Below, piece by piece: positions 45,498 to 54,223 of a stretch of 64,000 nucleotides of DNA. The stretch lies in assembly GCF_000720425.1 (NCBI RefSeq), contig NZ_JOAJ01000010.1:62001-126000 (forward strand), written 5' to 3'. The notes under the pieces are model-generated. The model was not told the origin of the DNA, made no database searches, and saw only the letters and a program-made list of their open reading frames with translations. Origin of the DNA: Nocardia rhamnosiphila NBRC 108938 (GTDB taxonomy: Bacteria; Actinomycetota; Actinomycetes; Mycobacteriales; Mycobacteriaceae). Position 1 is the stretch's first letter. Every line of letters starts with the position of its first letter. A program made the position numbers and the translations under genes.

Positions 45498-46355
45498 TCA
45501 GAGCGCGGCGGCGACGGCGCTGTGCAGGGAGGTGGCGGGCCGGCCGAGCAACTCGGTCAGATCGGGTGCGATGGTAGCGAGCGCGCCTTCGGCGATCCGC
45601 GTATCGGCGTCGACGAGGAGTTCGACCAGGAACCCGGGCAGGCCCGCACCGGCGAGTATTTCGGCGTACTGCGCGGCGGGGAGATCGGTGTAGGTGACGT
45701 TCTTCCCGGATACCGCGGATGCTTCGGCGGCGAGGTCGTCCAGCGTCCAGGCCGTGTCACCGGTCAGCTCGTAGATCTTGCCCGCCTGGTCGTCGGGGGA
45801 GGTCAGGACGACGGCGGCGGCCTCGGCCAGGTCGGCGCGGGTGGCCGAGGCGATCGCGCCCCGGCCCGCGGCGCCTCCGAGGGTGCCGCGCCGGACCGAG
45901 TCGGCGAGGCCGGCGGTGTAGTTCTCGGTGTACCAGCCGTTGCGCAACAGCACGGTGGGCAGTCCCGAAGCGCTGAGCCGGGCCTCGGTGTCGCGGTGCA
46001 CCCGGGCCAGGGACAGTGGGTTGGTATCGGCGGCGACGATCGAGGTGTAGGCCACGAGCCCGACACCGGCCCGGGCCGCGGCGTCGACCACGGCGGCGTG
46101 CTGGACGAGCCGGAGGTCGTCGGGACCGTTGGCGGATACGAACAGCAGCTTGTCGGCATCGGTGAACGCGGGGACGAGTGTTTCGGGCCGGTCGTAGTCG
46201 GCGATGCGCACTGTGACACCCCGGGCGGCCAGGTCGGCGGCCCTGGTCGTATCGCGGACAGCCACCGCCAGTTGCGCGGCCGGTACGCCCCGCCGCAGCA
46301 GGGCGTCCACCGCGAGGCGGCCGAACTGTCCGGTGGCACCGGTGACGACGAACAT
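45498..46355 (-). CDS. QorB-like NAD(P)H-dependent atypical SDR
   Basis: A 285-residue NmrA/QorB-type oxidoreductase. It starts FVVTGATGQFGRLAVDALLRRGVPAAQLAVAVRD with the GxxGxxG dinucleotide motif, then has FVSANGPDDLRLVQHAAVVDAA, YTSIVAADTNPLSLARVH and LLRNGWYTENYT, all typical of NAD(P)H:quinone oxidoreductase 2. It diverges from an HxlR regulator, a common pairing for quinone or electrophile stress. The VOC gene follows 39 bases downstream and may be co-transcribed. Confidence 0.87.
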   Translation of the reverse strand: MFVVTGATGQFGRLAVDALLRRGVPAAQLAVAVRDTTRAADLAARGVTVRIADYDRPETLVPAFTDADKLLFVSANGPDDLRLVQHAAVVDAAARAGVGLVAYTSIVAADTNPLSLARVHRDTEARLSASGLPTVLLRNGWYTENYTAGLADSVRRGTLGGAAGRGAIASATRADLAEAAAVVLTSPDDQAGKIYELTGDTAWTLDDLAAEASAVSGKNVTYTDLPAAQYAEILAGAGLPGFLVELLVDADTRIAEGALATIAPDLTELLGRPATSLHSAVAAAL

Positions 46356-46416
46356 GAGGAGCTCCTTCTCGGTCGGGCTTCGAGTGCGCGGATCCGACCA
46401 CCAAAGTACACGGTGA

Positions 46417-46435
46417 AATAGTTAGCGCAAACTAT
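46417..46435. promoter_or_regulatory. HxlR operator candidate
   Basis: A perfect inverted repeat AATAGTT-AGCGCA-AACTATT lies in the intergenic region between the divergent QorB-like and HxlR genes, 62 bases from one start and 34 from the other. The arms are AT-rich and stand out from the surroundings. Confidence 0.6.
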
Positions 46436-46468
46436 TGGTAAGTGCTCTCCGGTGGTTACCATGACGGT

Positions 46469-46882
46469 ATGGACGTAGCGGAACCCTCTCCGGACAGCAC
46501 GACCGCGGCGTTGCCCTTCGATGTCTTCGCCCGGGCCTGCCCCTCGCGCCCGGTGCTCGAACACCTCACCGGACGCTGGGGAACCCTGGTGCTCGCCGGG
46601 CTGGCGGACGGTCCGCTCCGGTTCGGTGACCTGCGCCGACGCATCGACGGGGTGAGCGAGAAGATGCTCGCCCAGACTCTTCAGCAGCTGGAACGCGACG
46701 GTTTCGTACACCGCGAGGTCCGCCGCGCCATCCCGCCCCACGTGGAGTACAGCCTCACCGATCTGGGCGCCGATACCGCGCCGCGGCTCCTCGAACTCAT
46801 CGGTTTCCTCGAGACGCGGATGCCCGAAGTCCTCGACGCCCAGCGCCGCCACGCCGAGTCACGAAGCGACGTCGCCACCTGA
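46469..46882 (+). CDS. HxlR-family transcription regulator
   Basis: A 137-residue winged-helix regulator. CPSRPVLEHLTGRWGTLVLAGLADGPLRFGDLRRRIDGVSEKMLAQTLQQLERDGFVHREV is the HxlR signature, and PPHVEYSLTDLGADTAPRLLELIGFLE completes the wing. The Cys in ARACPSRPVLE sits where redox-sensing HxlR proteins have their sensor, so quinone or aldehyde sensing is plausible. I use the ATG at 46469; an earlier start would add nine residues. Confidence 0.87.
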   Translation: MDVAEPSPDSTTAALPFDVFARACPSRPVLEHLTGRWGTLVLAGLADGPLRFGDLRRRIDGVSEKMLAQTLQQLERDGFVHREVRRAIPPHVEYSLTDLGADTAPRLLELIGFLETRMPEVLDAQRRHAESRSDVAT

Positions 46883-46958
46883 CCTGCCGCGGCAACTGTG
46901 CGCGGCGACCGCTCCCGGCCCGAAACCGGCGCACCACTTTCGGCCGCGACGCGAGATA

Positions 46959-47972
46959 TCAGGGTGCGACCGAAGCGCGCAGGATATTGCGCGGGGTGGG
47001 TCCGAGGACGGTGGTGATCGCGGCCAGCCCGACCGGTTCGGCGACCAGGTCGCGCCACGGCAGGGTGTGGTGGGTGCGGGTGAGGAATTGCACCGCGTGG
47101 GCCAGGTGGCGTGGTTCGTAGTTGTGCACACCCGTGACCGTCAGCCAGCCGCGCACCACGGCTTCGGGATCCACGGCCACGGTGGGGCCGGGAGTAACCG
47201 AACCGGCGAGCACCAGCGTCCCGCCGAGGTCGAGCCGGCCGAGGGCCGCGGCCACGGCGGCCGTCGAGCCGGAGAAGTCGAACGCGATATCGACGGGGCC
47301 GCCGTTATCGGCTGCGGCACCGAAGCGCCGGGCCAGATCGCGCCGCTCCCGGTGGGGGTCGGTGATCCGGACCTGCGCGCCCCGATCGGCACAGGCGGCG
47401 ACGGCGGTGATGCCGAGCATTCCGGCGCCACAGACCAGCACCCGCCGCCCGGACAGTTCACCGGCGGCTTCCAGGGCCGCCATGACGGTGGCGGTCGCGC
47501 AACCGGCGGGCGCGGCGACGGCGTCGGGGACCTCGTCGGGTACCGCCACCGTGCCGACTCCCGCGGGCAGCAGGATGTGTTCGGCGTACCCGCCGGACAG
47601 CGGCCAGTCGCCGGTGAACGCCTCGTGCCCGACCTTGCGCACCCGCGCACATTTGGCGGTGAAACCGCGCCGGCAGCGGGCGCAGCGCCCACAGGCGGCG
47701 GTCACCGACCAGACCACGCGTTCGCCGATCTCCCGGCCGGCGTCCGGCCCGGCCGCCACCACCCGCCCGACCGCTTCGTGTCCGAGGATGGACGGCGACG
47801 GGGCGGCGCGCCGGCCGGAGACCGTATGCAGATCGCTGCCGCAGACCGTGGCCAGATCCACGCGTACCAGCAGTTCCCCACGGACGGGTTCGGGCAACTC
47901 CACATCGCGCAGTCGCACACCCGCTTCCGACCAGATCGCCGCGCGGGTCAGACGACGAGTGACCGTATCCAT
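46959..47972 (-). CDS. Zinc-type alcohol dehydrogenase of the phosphonate cluster
   Basis: A 337-residue medium-chain dehydrogenase. It has the catalytic zinc region VCGSDLHTVSGR and GHEAVGRVV, the structural-zinc cysteines CGRCARCRRGFTAKC, and the Rossmann motif VLVCGAGMLGITAVAACADRGA. Such enzymes are known beside phosphonatase-like hydrolases and phosphonate transporters (the group annotated as phosphonate-catabolism-associated alcohol dehydrogenase). It overlaps the phnE stop by 25 bases and is the last gene of the operon. It may oxidise the alcohol freed from the imported compound; that is inference. Confidence 0.85.
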   Translation of the reverse strand: MDTVTRRLTRAAIWSEAGVRLRDVELPEPVRGELLVRVDLATVCGSDLHTVSGRRAAPSPSILGHEAVGRVVAAGPDAGREIGERVVWSVTAACGRCARCRRGFTAKCARVRKVGHEAFTGDWPLSGGYAEHILLPAGVGTVAVPDEVPDAVAAPAGCATATVMAALEAAGELSGRRVLVCGAGMLGITAVAACADRGAQVRITDPHRERRDLARRFGAAADNGGPVDIAFDFSGSTAAVAAALGRLDLGGTLVLAGSVTPGPTVAVDPEAVVRGWLTVTGVHNYEPRHLAHAVQFLTRTHHTLPWRDLVAEPVGLAAITTVLGPTPRNILRASVAP

Positions 47973-49540
47973 CCGGACAGCCTTTCGATGGTGTAGACGA
48001 TGACGAAGACGACGATCACGATCGCGCCCGCGATATCGAAGTTCAGGGTGCGGATGGATTCGAAGAGCAGATAACCGATTCCGCCCGCGCCGACGATGCC
48101 GAGCACGGTGGAGGTGCGGATGTTCACATCGAGCAGATAGAGCCCCGCGCCGATCAGCGCGGGCACCGCCTGCGGGATCACCGCGGCGAACAGTGTCTTC
48201 CACCAACCCCCACCGACCGCGCGCACCGCTTCCAGCGGCCCCGGGTCGATCTCCTCGACCGCGTCGGCGACGAGTTTGCCCAGGAACCCGATGGATCCGA
48301 TGGCCAGCGCGCAGGTCCCGGCGATGGGTCCCAGGCCGAGCGCGGCGACGAACACCACGGCGACGATCAGTTCCGGTACCGCCCGCACCACCAGGATCCA
48401 GGCGCGGGCGAACCAGTAGATCACCGGATGCGGAGTCACGTTGACCGCCGCCACCACGCCGAGCGGGACGGAGAGCACCACCCCGATCGCGGTCGCCACC
48501 ACGCCGATCGCGACGGTTTGCAGTGCGGCGTCGAACAGTTCGGTACCGAGGGCACCGAAATCCGGCGGGATCATCCGGCCGAACACTCCCAGCGACTGCC
48601 ACGGCCAGGTGAACAGCGCCCATGGATCGATCTCCAGGACCACCAGCGAGGCCAGGCAGGTTCCGGTGGCCAGCGCACCGAAGGCGAAACGGGTCCGGCG
48701 GTCCCGGCGCGGCCCGGAGCGCGAAGGGATGAGCAGCGTGCGGCGAATGACGATGGTGAGCACTTCCATGGCGGCGATGATCACCAGGATCACCCCGACG
48801 ATCCCCAGCGCACGCGGGTAGATCAATCCGCGCAGGGCGTCCTGCAGGGCGAACCCGATCCCACCGGCACCGACGAAACCGAGCACTACCGACATCCGCA
48901 GGTTGATATCGATGCGGTACACGAACGCGCCGATCCAGGCGGGCATCACCTGTGGCACCACGGCGTTGAGCATTTCGCGGAAGTAGCCCGCGCCCGTCGC
49001 CCGGACCGCTTCACGTGGACCGGGATCGGTGTGCTCGATGGCGTCGGCGAAGAGTTTGCCCAGCATCCCGATCGAGTGCAGGGCCAGCGCGAGCACCCCG
49101 GGCAGGACACCGATCCCCAGTGCCCGCACGAACAACGCGGCGAACAGCAGGTCGGGCATGGCCCGGCAGAAGGTGATCACCGCGCGGGCCGCGCCGTGGA
49201 CGGCCGGGTGCGGTGTGGTGTTGCGGGCGGCCAGGAAGGCCAGCGGCACCGAGACCGCCGCGGCCAGGACCGTGCCGAGGACCGCCATCAGCAGCGTCTC
49301 GACGGCCAGGACCGATATCCGGCCGGGGTCGTCGAGCCGTGGCGGCAGCATCCGGTCCAGCAGCGCGGCGATCTCGTCCAGGCCGTCGAGCAGGGTGGCG
49401 GGGGCGAAATCGATGTACCAGGCCCCGGCCAGGGTGACCAGGACCGCCGCCGCGGCCGGCGTCCGCAACATCACGCGGCGGATCGCTTCCGGGGCAGGAG
49501 GTTTCGCTCCGGCGCGCTCGGTACGCAGCAGCGTGCTCAT
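47948..49540 (-). CDS. phnE: Phosphonate ABC transporter permease, two PhnE domains fused
   Basis: A 530-residue membrane protein made of two PhnE-type permease domains in tandem. Each half has the EAA-loop contact with the ATPase: PGPREAVRATGAGYFREML in the first and PGPLEAVRAVGGGWWKTLF in the second. Both halves also repeat the pattern NLRMSVVLGFVGAGGIGF / NIRTSTVLGIVGAGGIGY. Usually two separate or identical subunits form the pore. The ATG overlaps the phnC stop (ATGA). Confidence 0.9.
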   Translation of the reverse strand: MSTLLRTERAGAKPPAPEAIRRVMLRTPAAAAVLVTLAGAWYIDFAPATLLDGLDEIAALLDRMLPPRLDDPGRISVLAVETLLMAVLGTVLAAAVSVPLAFLAARNTTPHPAVHGAARAVITFCRAMPDLLFAALFVRALGIGVLPGVLALALHSIGMLGKLFADAIEHTDPGPREAVRATGAGYFREMLNAVVPQVMPAWIGAFVYRIDINLRMSVVLGFVGAGGIGFALQDALRGLIYPRALGIVGVILVIIAAMEVLTIVIRRTLLIPSRSGPRRDRRTRFAFGALATGTCLASLVVLEIDPWALFTWPWQSLGVFGRMIPPDFGALGTELFDAALQTVAIGVVATAIGVVLSVPLGVVAAVNVTPHPVIYWFARAWILVVRAVPELIVAVVFVAALGLGPIAGTCALAIGSIGFLGKLVADAVEEIDPGPLEAVRAVGGGWWKTLFAAVIPQAVPALIGAGLYLLDVNIRTSTVLGIVGAGGIGYLLFESIRTLNFDIAGAIVIVVFVIVYTIERLSGWIRSLVV

Positions 49541-50355
49541 CGTGACCCGGTCGCGTGGGAACCCGCGGTGGCCGGCTCCACCCGCCGGTAGATCTCCATG
49601 ACCTCGTCGCGGGAGAGCCCGACGGCCGGGCGGTCGAGCACCTTGGTCCCGCCGCGCAAACCGACCAGCCGATGCGCCCAGCCCATCGCCAGATCGACCT
49701 GGTGCAGGGTGCACAGCACGGTCAGTTTCTCCTCGATGCAGACCCGGAACAGCAGGTCCATCACCACCGCGGCGTTCTCCGGGTCCAGCGAGGCGACCGG
49801 TTCGTCGGCGAGCAGCACGGTGGGCCGCTGCATCAGCGTCCGCGCGATCGCGACCCGCTGCTGCTGGCCGCCGGACAGGGTGTCGGCCCGGCGTTCGGCC
49901 AGGTCGGCCAGCCCGACCCGGTCCAGATGCGCGAGCGCTTCGGCGCGCATCCGCTTGGGATAGGTGAGCGCGCCGTAGCGCGGTAGGCGGACCCGGCCGA
50001 GCCCGCCGATGAGCACGTTCTCCAGGCAGCTGAGCCGGCCGACCAGGTTGAACTGCTGGAAGACGAATCCGACGTCGCGGCGCAGGTCCCGCAACCGGGC
50101 CCCGGACGCGAGGTCGACGCGGGTGCCGCCGACCTCGATGTGCCCCGAGGTGACCGGATGCAGTCCGTTGAGGCAGCGCAGCAGGGTCGATTTTCCTGAG
50201 CCGGAAAGCCCGAGCAGAACCACCATTTCACTGCGGTGCACCTCGAACGAGACATCGTCGAGCGCCACGGTGTCACCGAATTTCTTGGTGACCGACTGCG
50301 CCGAGATGACGGTGTCGTCTCCGGCCACAGTCGGCCGGTGGGGCGCGGGAGGCAT
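49537..50355 (-). CDS. phnC: Phosphonate ABC transporter ATP-binding protein
   Basis: A 272-residue ABC ATPase with Walker A GLSGSGKST, Q-loop VFQQFNLVGRLSCLENVLIGGLGR, signature LSGGQQQRVAIARTL, Walker B VLLADEPVASLDP and switch His in CTLHQVDLA. The FNLVGRLSCLENVL stretch is typical of PhnC. The ATG at 50355 lies 7 bases after the phnD stop; an earlier in-frame start would overlap phnD widely. It powers the fused PhnE. Confidence 0.92.
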   Translation of the reverse strand: MPPAPHRPTVAGDDTVISAQSVTKKFGDTVALDDVSFEVHRSEMVVLLGLSGSGKSTLLRCLNGLHPVTSGHIEVGGTRVDLASGARLRDLRRDVGFVFQQFNLVGRLSCLENVLIGGLGRVRLPRYGALTYPKRMRAEALAHLDRVGLADLAERRADTLSGGQQQRVAIARTLMQRPTVLLADEPVASLDPENAAVVMDLLFRVCIEEKLTVLCTLHQVDLAMGWAHRLVGLRGGTKVLDRPAVGLSRDEVMEIYRRVEPATAGSHATGSR

Positions 50356-50362
50356 CGCGGGG

Positions 50363-51325
50363 TCAGCCCTTGCACTTCTCGGAGCCGGTGACCTCACAGA
50401 CATGACGTACGCCGTCGTAGTCCGCGTCGGTGGCCGGTGCGACACCCCAGATACGTTCATCGGTGATGCGGCACTCGCCGGTGCAGAAGCCCTGTTCCGT
50501 CATGTATTCGGCATTGGCCTTCTCGATGAAGATCGTCTTCAGCTTGTCCACGATCTCGGCGCCCAGCTCGTTGTTCGCGGCGAAGAGCGATCCGGCGATG
50601 GTCTCCGACTTCCACACCGTCTTCAACTGACCGGGTTTCAGGTCGCCCTTCTCCACGAGGGTCTTGTCGACCATCGTGTCGAAGGCGAACCCGGCGTCGC
50701 AGTCACCGGCGGCGATCGCCAGCGCCGACGCGTCGTGCCCGCCCGCGTAGATCGGCTGCACGCCGGTGGACAGGTCGGCCTCCGAACCCGAGGCGATCAC
50801 CTTCGATTCGATCAGCCCGGCGGTGGGATACAGGAATCCGGACGTCGAACCGGGGTCGACGAAGCACACCTTCCGGCCCCGGAAATCCGCCAGCGTGGAC
50901 ACGGCCGCGTTATCGGCCTTCGCGAGCCCGTAGGACTGGTAGCCCGGCTTGCCCCCCTTCTCCTGCACACCGGCCCCCAGCGGGGTGAGTTGGGCGCCGT
51001 TCACTCCGGCGACCACGTAGGCGAAGGGGCCGAAGAACGCCAGGTCGACATTGCCGGCGATCATGCCCTCGACCACGCCCGCGTAGTCGGAGGCCTGTAC
51101 GAAGTCGACCTCGGAACCGGTTTCCTTTTCCAGCAACGCGATCAACGGGTCGTAGCTGGCTTTCAGGTCGGTGGAGTTCTCCGCGGGGATCGCGGCGAGA
51201 GTCAGCTTCTCGGGAAAGCCCTGTTCGTTGACGGCGCCGGAATCGCCGGAGCCGGAACAGGCGGAGAGGGCGAGGGCCAGGCCGGCGAGCGCGGCGACCA
51301 CGGCGTGACGACGACGGAAGAACAT
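50363..51325 (-). CDS. phnD: Phosphonate/phosphite-type substrate-binding lipoprotein
   Basis: A 320-residue periplasmic-type binding protein anchored by the lipobox LSAC after a 21-residue signal. The PhnD family pattern is clear: LTLAAIPAENSTDLKASYDPLIALLEKETGSEVDFVQASDYAGVVEGMIAGNVDLAFFGPFAYV, then VCFVDPGSTSGFLYPTAGL with the ligand-binding Ser/Thr cluster and GHDASALAIAAGDCDAGFAFDTMV. The ligand may be a phosphonate, phosphite or phosphate. GAGGACG lies before the ATG. Confidence 0.92.
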   Translation of the reverse strand: MFFRRRHAVVAALAGLALALSACSGSGDSGAVNEQGFPEKLTLAAIPAENSTDLKASYDPLIALLEKETGSEVDFVQASDYAGVVEGMIAGNVDLAFFGPFAYVVAGVNGAQLTPLGAGVQEKGGKPGYQSYGLAKADNAAVSTLADFRGRKVCFVDPGSTSGFLYPTAGLIESKVIASGSEADLSTGVQPIYAGGHDASALAIAAGDCDAGFAFDTMVDKTLVEKGDLKPGQLKTVWKSETIAGSLFAANNELGAEIVDKLKTIFIEKANAEYMTEQGFCTGECRITDERIWGVAPATDADYDGVRHVCEVTGSEKCKG

Positions 51326-51356
51326 GGAACGTCCTCGGGGAGAGAGTGGTACGGAA

Positions 51357-52055
51357 TCAGGCGGGCAGGAGCAGAGCGGGCAGATCGGCGACAGAGTCGA
51401 GTACGTGGGTGGCGCCGGCTTCGCGCAGGGTGTGCGCGTCGTGTGCGCCGGTGAGGGTGCCGGCCACGATCGAGGCGCCGGCCCGGAGACCGGTCGCGAT
51501 ATCGCTGGCGGTGTCGCCGACCACCGCGACGTGGCGGACATCGTCGGCTTCGGCGCGCAGCAACGCGGTGAGCACCAGGTCGGGGTAGGGGCGGCCGCGT
51601 CCGGCGTCGGCGGGGGCGAGGGCAAGGTCGGCGAGCTCGGTCCAGCCGAGGGCGGCGAGGATGCGCTGCTGGATGGCCGGACTGAACCCGGTGGTCAGGG
51701 CGACTTTGATACCGGCTTCCCGGAGTCGGGTGATGGCCTTCTCGGCACCGGGGATCGGCGCGATACCGCCGTCGTCGACATGGCGTGCGTAGGCGGCCTC
51801 GAAGGCGGTATTGGCCTGGGCGGCGCGGTCTTCGGAACCGAACAGGGTGCGGAAGACCGCGATCTTGGACTGGCCCATGGTGTCGAGGACGTACCGGCGC
51901 GCGGCGTCGCGTTCGGGGCCGCTGCCGGGTACTCCGACCGCCGTGGCGGCATCGTCGAAGGCACGGATCACCGCACCGTCGTCGGCCACCGTGGTGCCGG
52001 CCATATCCATTACAACCAGGGTGATATCGCTGATGTCTTGCACAGGATCGAGCAT
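51357..52055 (-). CDS. Phosphonatase-like HAD hydrolase
   Basis: A 232-residue HAD-family hydrolase. The nucleophile motif is VVMDMAGTTVADD, the second is VALTTGFSPAIQQRIL, and the last is VAVVGDTASDIATGLRAGA. The alpha-helical cap (MGQSKIAVFRTLFGSEDRAA) fits the PhnX-like group. No PhnW aminotransferase is adjacent, so classic 2-aminoethylphosphonate degradation is not implied. It is the first gene of the operon, 31 bases before phnD. The ATG lies next to operator 1, so it may have a very short leader. Confidence 0.87.
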   Translation of the reverse strand: MLDPVQDISDITLVVMDMAGTTVADDGAVIRAFDDAATAVGVPGSGPERDAARRYVLDTMGQSKIAVFRTLFGSEDRAAQANTAFEAAYARHVDDGGIAPIPGAEKAITRLREAGIKVALTTGFSPAIQQRILAALGWTELADLALAPADAGRGRPYPDLVLTALLRAEADDVRHVAVVGDTASDIATGLRAGASIVAGTLTGAHDAHTLREAGATHVLDSVADLPALLLPA

Positions 52056-52060
52056 GCCCC

Positions 52061-52074
52061 CTGGTATAGACCAG
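52061..52074. promoter_or_regulatory. PhnF-type operator 1
   Basis: CTGGTATAGACCAG is an imperfect palindrome whose core TGGTATAGACCA, as I recall, is the site bound by PhnF in Mycobacterium smegmatis. It begins 6 bases before the ATG of the HAD gene on the minus strand. Confidence 0.85.
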
Positions 52075-52109
52075 GAGAAAGGGCAAGCGGGCGAACCCTT
52101 GGTTAACAG

Positions 52110-52123
52110 CTGGTATAGACCAG
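52110..52123. promoter_or_regulatory. PhnF-type operator 2
   Basis: An exact second copy of CTGGTATAGACCAG, centred 49 bases from operator 1 and ending 20 bases before the GTG of the GntR gene. The pair lets one regulator control both divergent transcripts. Confidence 0.85.
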
Positions 52124-52143
52124 CAGGGCGGTAGGGTTGGGCT

Positions 52144-52857
52144 GTGTCGTCGACGGTCGAACCCCGGGTTCTCAAACATCAGATCGTGCGCGCGAGTATC
52201 GAGGAGCTCCTCGACGGGCTGGCCGTGGGCGCCACCGTGCCCTCCGAACGCGATCTCGCGGTGCGCTTCGACGTGGCCCGGGAAACCGTGCGGCAGGCGC
52301 TGCGCGAACTACTCGTCGCCGGCCGGATCGAACGGCAGGGCAAAACCACCCTGGTCGCGGGCCCGAAACTGGTCCTGCCGCTGGCGCTCGGCTCCTACAC
52401 CGAGGCCGCGCGGTCCGAAGGCCGCAGCGCCACCCGCATACTCGTCGGCTGGACCCGGCAGACCGCCGAACCCGAACTGGCGGCAATGCTCGCCATCGAA
52501 CCCGGCGATCCGGTGATCCAGCTCGAACGCGTACTCACCACCGACGGCGTCCGGCTCGGCCTGGAAACCACCCGCCTGCCCGCCTACCGCTATCCCGGGC
52601 TACCCGAAACCTTCGACTACACGCAGTCGCTGTACGCCGAGATCGCGAGCCGCGGAATCGTATTCGCCGAGGCGGTCGACAGTATCGAGACCACCCTGCC
52701 GGACGCGCGCGAGGCGGCCCTGCTCACCGTGGACACCCGTACCCCGATGTTCCTGCTCAAACGCGTCTCCTACGACCCCGGCCGGGTTCCCATCGAACAC
52801 CGCCGTTCCCTCTACCGCGGCGACCGCATGACCTTCACCGCCATCCAGACCCCCTGA
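52144..52857 (+). CDS. phnF: PhnF-like GntR/HutC-family regulator of the phosphonate operon
   Basis: A 237-residue regulator. The N-terminal winged HTH is IVRASIEELLDGLAVGATVPSERDLAVRFDVARETVRQALRELLVAGRIERQGK. The C-terminal UTRA ligand domain has PGDPVIQLERVLTTDGVRLGLETTRLPAYRYPGLPE and the ending RRSLYRGDRMTFTAIQ. It diverges from the transport operon with two TGGTATAGACCA sites between them. In M. smegmatis PhnF represses phnDCE until phosphate runs short; a similar role is likely. The start is GTG. Confidence 0.88.
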   Translation: MSSTVEPRVLKHQIVRASIEELLDGLAVGATVPSERDLAVRFDVARETVRQALRELLVAGRIERQGKTTLVAGPKLVLPLALGSYTEAARSEGRSATRILVGWTRQTAEPELAAMLAIEPGDPVIQLERVLTTDGVRLGLETTRLPAYRYPGLPETFDYTQSLYAEIASRGIVFAEAVDSIETTLPDAREAALLTVDTRTPMFLLKRVSYDPGRVPIEHRRSLYRGDRMTFTAIQTP

Positions 52858-52911
52858 AAAGGTTCCGCGCGCCATCGATGCACACCGATGAAGCGTTGAT
52901 AGCTTTCGCGC

Positions 52912-53562
52912 ATGAACACGAGAAGAGTACGCGGCGGCCCGCTGTCACTCGTCGCCCTGATCGCCGGGCTGCTCGTCGTAACCCACTCCGCGGCCACGCC
53001 CGATATCGAGTTGACCGGCGGTGAGCCACGGAAACGTAGCCCGGTACCGGTGATCGCCAACGGTTTTCCCGGCGGCAGGTTCGCCCTCCGCAACGAAGAA
53101 GCCCGCCTGTGCCTGACCAGCGAGCCCGGCCGGTACTACGAATACGACGGCACCTGGCAGCAGCGGGAGTACACCCGGCGCAGCGACCGGGCGAGCGTCA
53201 CCACCGCCCCCGGCCTCGAGATGCGCGGCTGCGACGGGTCGGTGCGGCAGGGCTGGATCTTCGATTCCAGTGGCGCGAACACCTATTCCGGCGCGCACAA
53301 TCAGCTCGTCAACGTCGTCGCCGAGGATTCGCGCGGATATTTCGCCCTCGCCTACGGCAGCACCCCCTTCCGCGGCGGAACCGACGCGCGGCTGGTCGAC
53401 AGCACGTCGACTCTCGCGGTGAAATGGCAGATCGAGGACGGTTATCTCTTCGAGCAGGGGTATCCGAAATCCGTGCTCACCTACCTGCCCGACACCGGGG
53501 CACTGAAGATGACTCCACGCGGCGGCCCATACCAGCGCTGGCGGCTACAGGCGACACCGTAA
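52912..53562 (+). CDS. Secreted protein of unknown function
   Basis: A 216-residue protein with a signal or anchor helix (LSLVALIAGLLVVTHSAATP). The mature part has two cysteines (ARLCLTSEPG and MRGCDGSVRQGW), several Trp and Tyr, and short repeating strand patterns ending YQRWRLQ, which recall a ricin-type beta-trefoil; this is only a resemblance. It starts 54 bases after the phnF-like gene but shows no functional link to it. Confidence 0.65.
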   Translation: MNTRRVRGGPLSLVALIAGLLVVTHSAATPDIELTGGEPRKRSPVPVIANGFPGGRFALRNEEARLCLTSEPGRYYEYDGTWQQREYTRRSDRASVTTAPGLEMRGCDGSVRQGWIFDSSGANTYSGAHNQLVNVVAEDSRGYFALAYGSTPFRGGTDARLVDSTSTLAVKWQIEDGYLFEQGYPKSVLTYLPDTGALKMTPRGGPYQRWRLQATP

Positions 53563-53578
53563 CCCGGACCACCGGCCA

Positions 53579-54208
53579 TCAGGCCCGCAGACCGGCCAGC
53601 ACGATCGCCAGCCCGCTGCCGAAATCGGTTTCCGGATCGCCGTCGGCGGCGGCTTCCGCGATTTCGATCAGCTTCGGGAACCGATCGGCCGGCAGCGCCG
53701 CGACCCGCCCGGCCACCGCCGCCCGATCCTCGCCCGCACGGGCCGCGAGCGGGCTCGCGAGTTCGGCCTGCGCGAATCCGGTGACGTAGCCGGAGACCAC
53801 CCGGAAGGCGACCAGCAGTTCGGCTCCCGATCTGCCGGAGCGGGCCAGCGCCCGGAGCAGGGCCTCGGCGGGCGCGAGCGTGGGGACATCGGAGCTGCGC
53901 CGGGTCAGGATCAGCGGGATGGCGTGCGGATGCGCGCGGACGGCCCGCCACATCCCCTCCGCGACCGAGACCACCTGGGCCGACCAGTCACCGGGCGTCT
54001 CGGTCCAGCGCGTTTCGCCCATGACGGCCTCGGTCACCAGTTCCTCGAGCCCTTCGCGGCCGTCGACATAGTTGTAGATCGTCATCGCGCCGGTACCGAG
54101 TTCGGCGGCGAGATTGCGCATGGTCAGGCCGGGGAGCCCCTGCTCGTCGACCAGCGCCAGCGCGGCCGACCGCAGTTGTTCCCGAGTGAATTTCCGGGGC
54201 GCGGGCAT
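53579..54208 (-). CDS. TetR-family regulator (TetR_C-type)
   Basis: A 209-residue regulator. The HTH is REQLRSAALALVDEQGLPGLTMRNLAAELGTGAMTIYNYVDGREGLEELVTEAV, like the TetR class with a TetR_C ligand domain. GGGAGG lies before the ATG at 54208; the frame runs further upstream but without a start that fits. It diverges from an alpha/beta hydrolase gene with a strong inverted repeat between them. Confidence 0.87.
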   Translation of the reverse strand: MPAPRKFTREQLRSAALALVDEQGLPGLTMRNLAAELGTGAMTIYNYVDGREGLEELVTEAVMGETRWTETPGDWSAQVVSVAEGMWRAVRAHPHAIPLILTRRSSDVPTLAPAEALLRALARSGRSGAELLVAFRVVSGYVTGFAQAELASPLAARAGEDRAAVAGRVAALPADRFPKLIEIAEAAADGDPETDFGSGLAIVLAGLRA

Positions 54209-54223
54209 AACCCTCCCTTGTTC

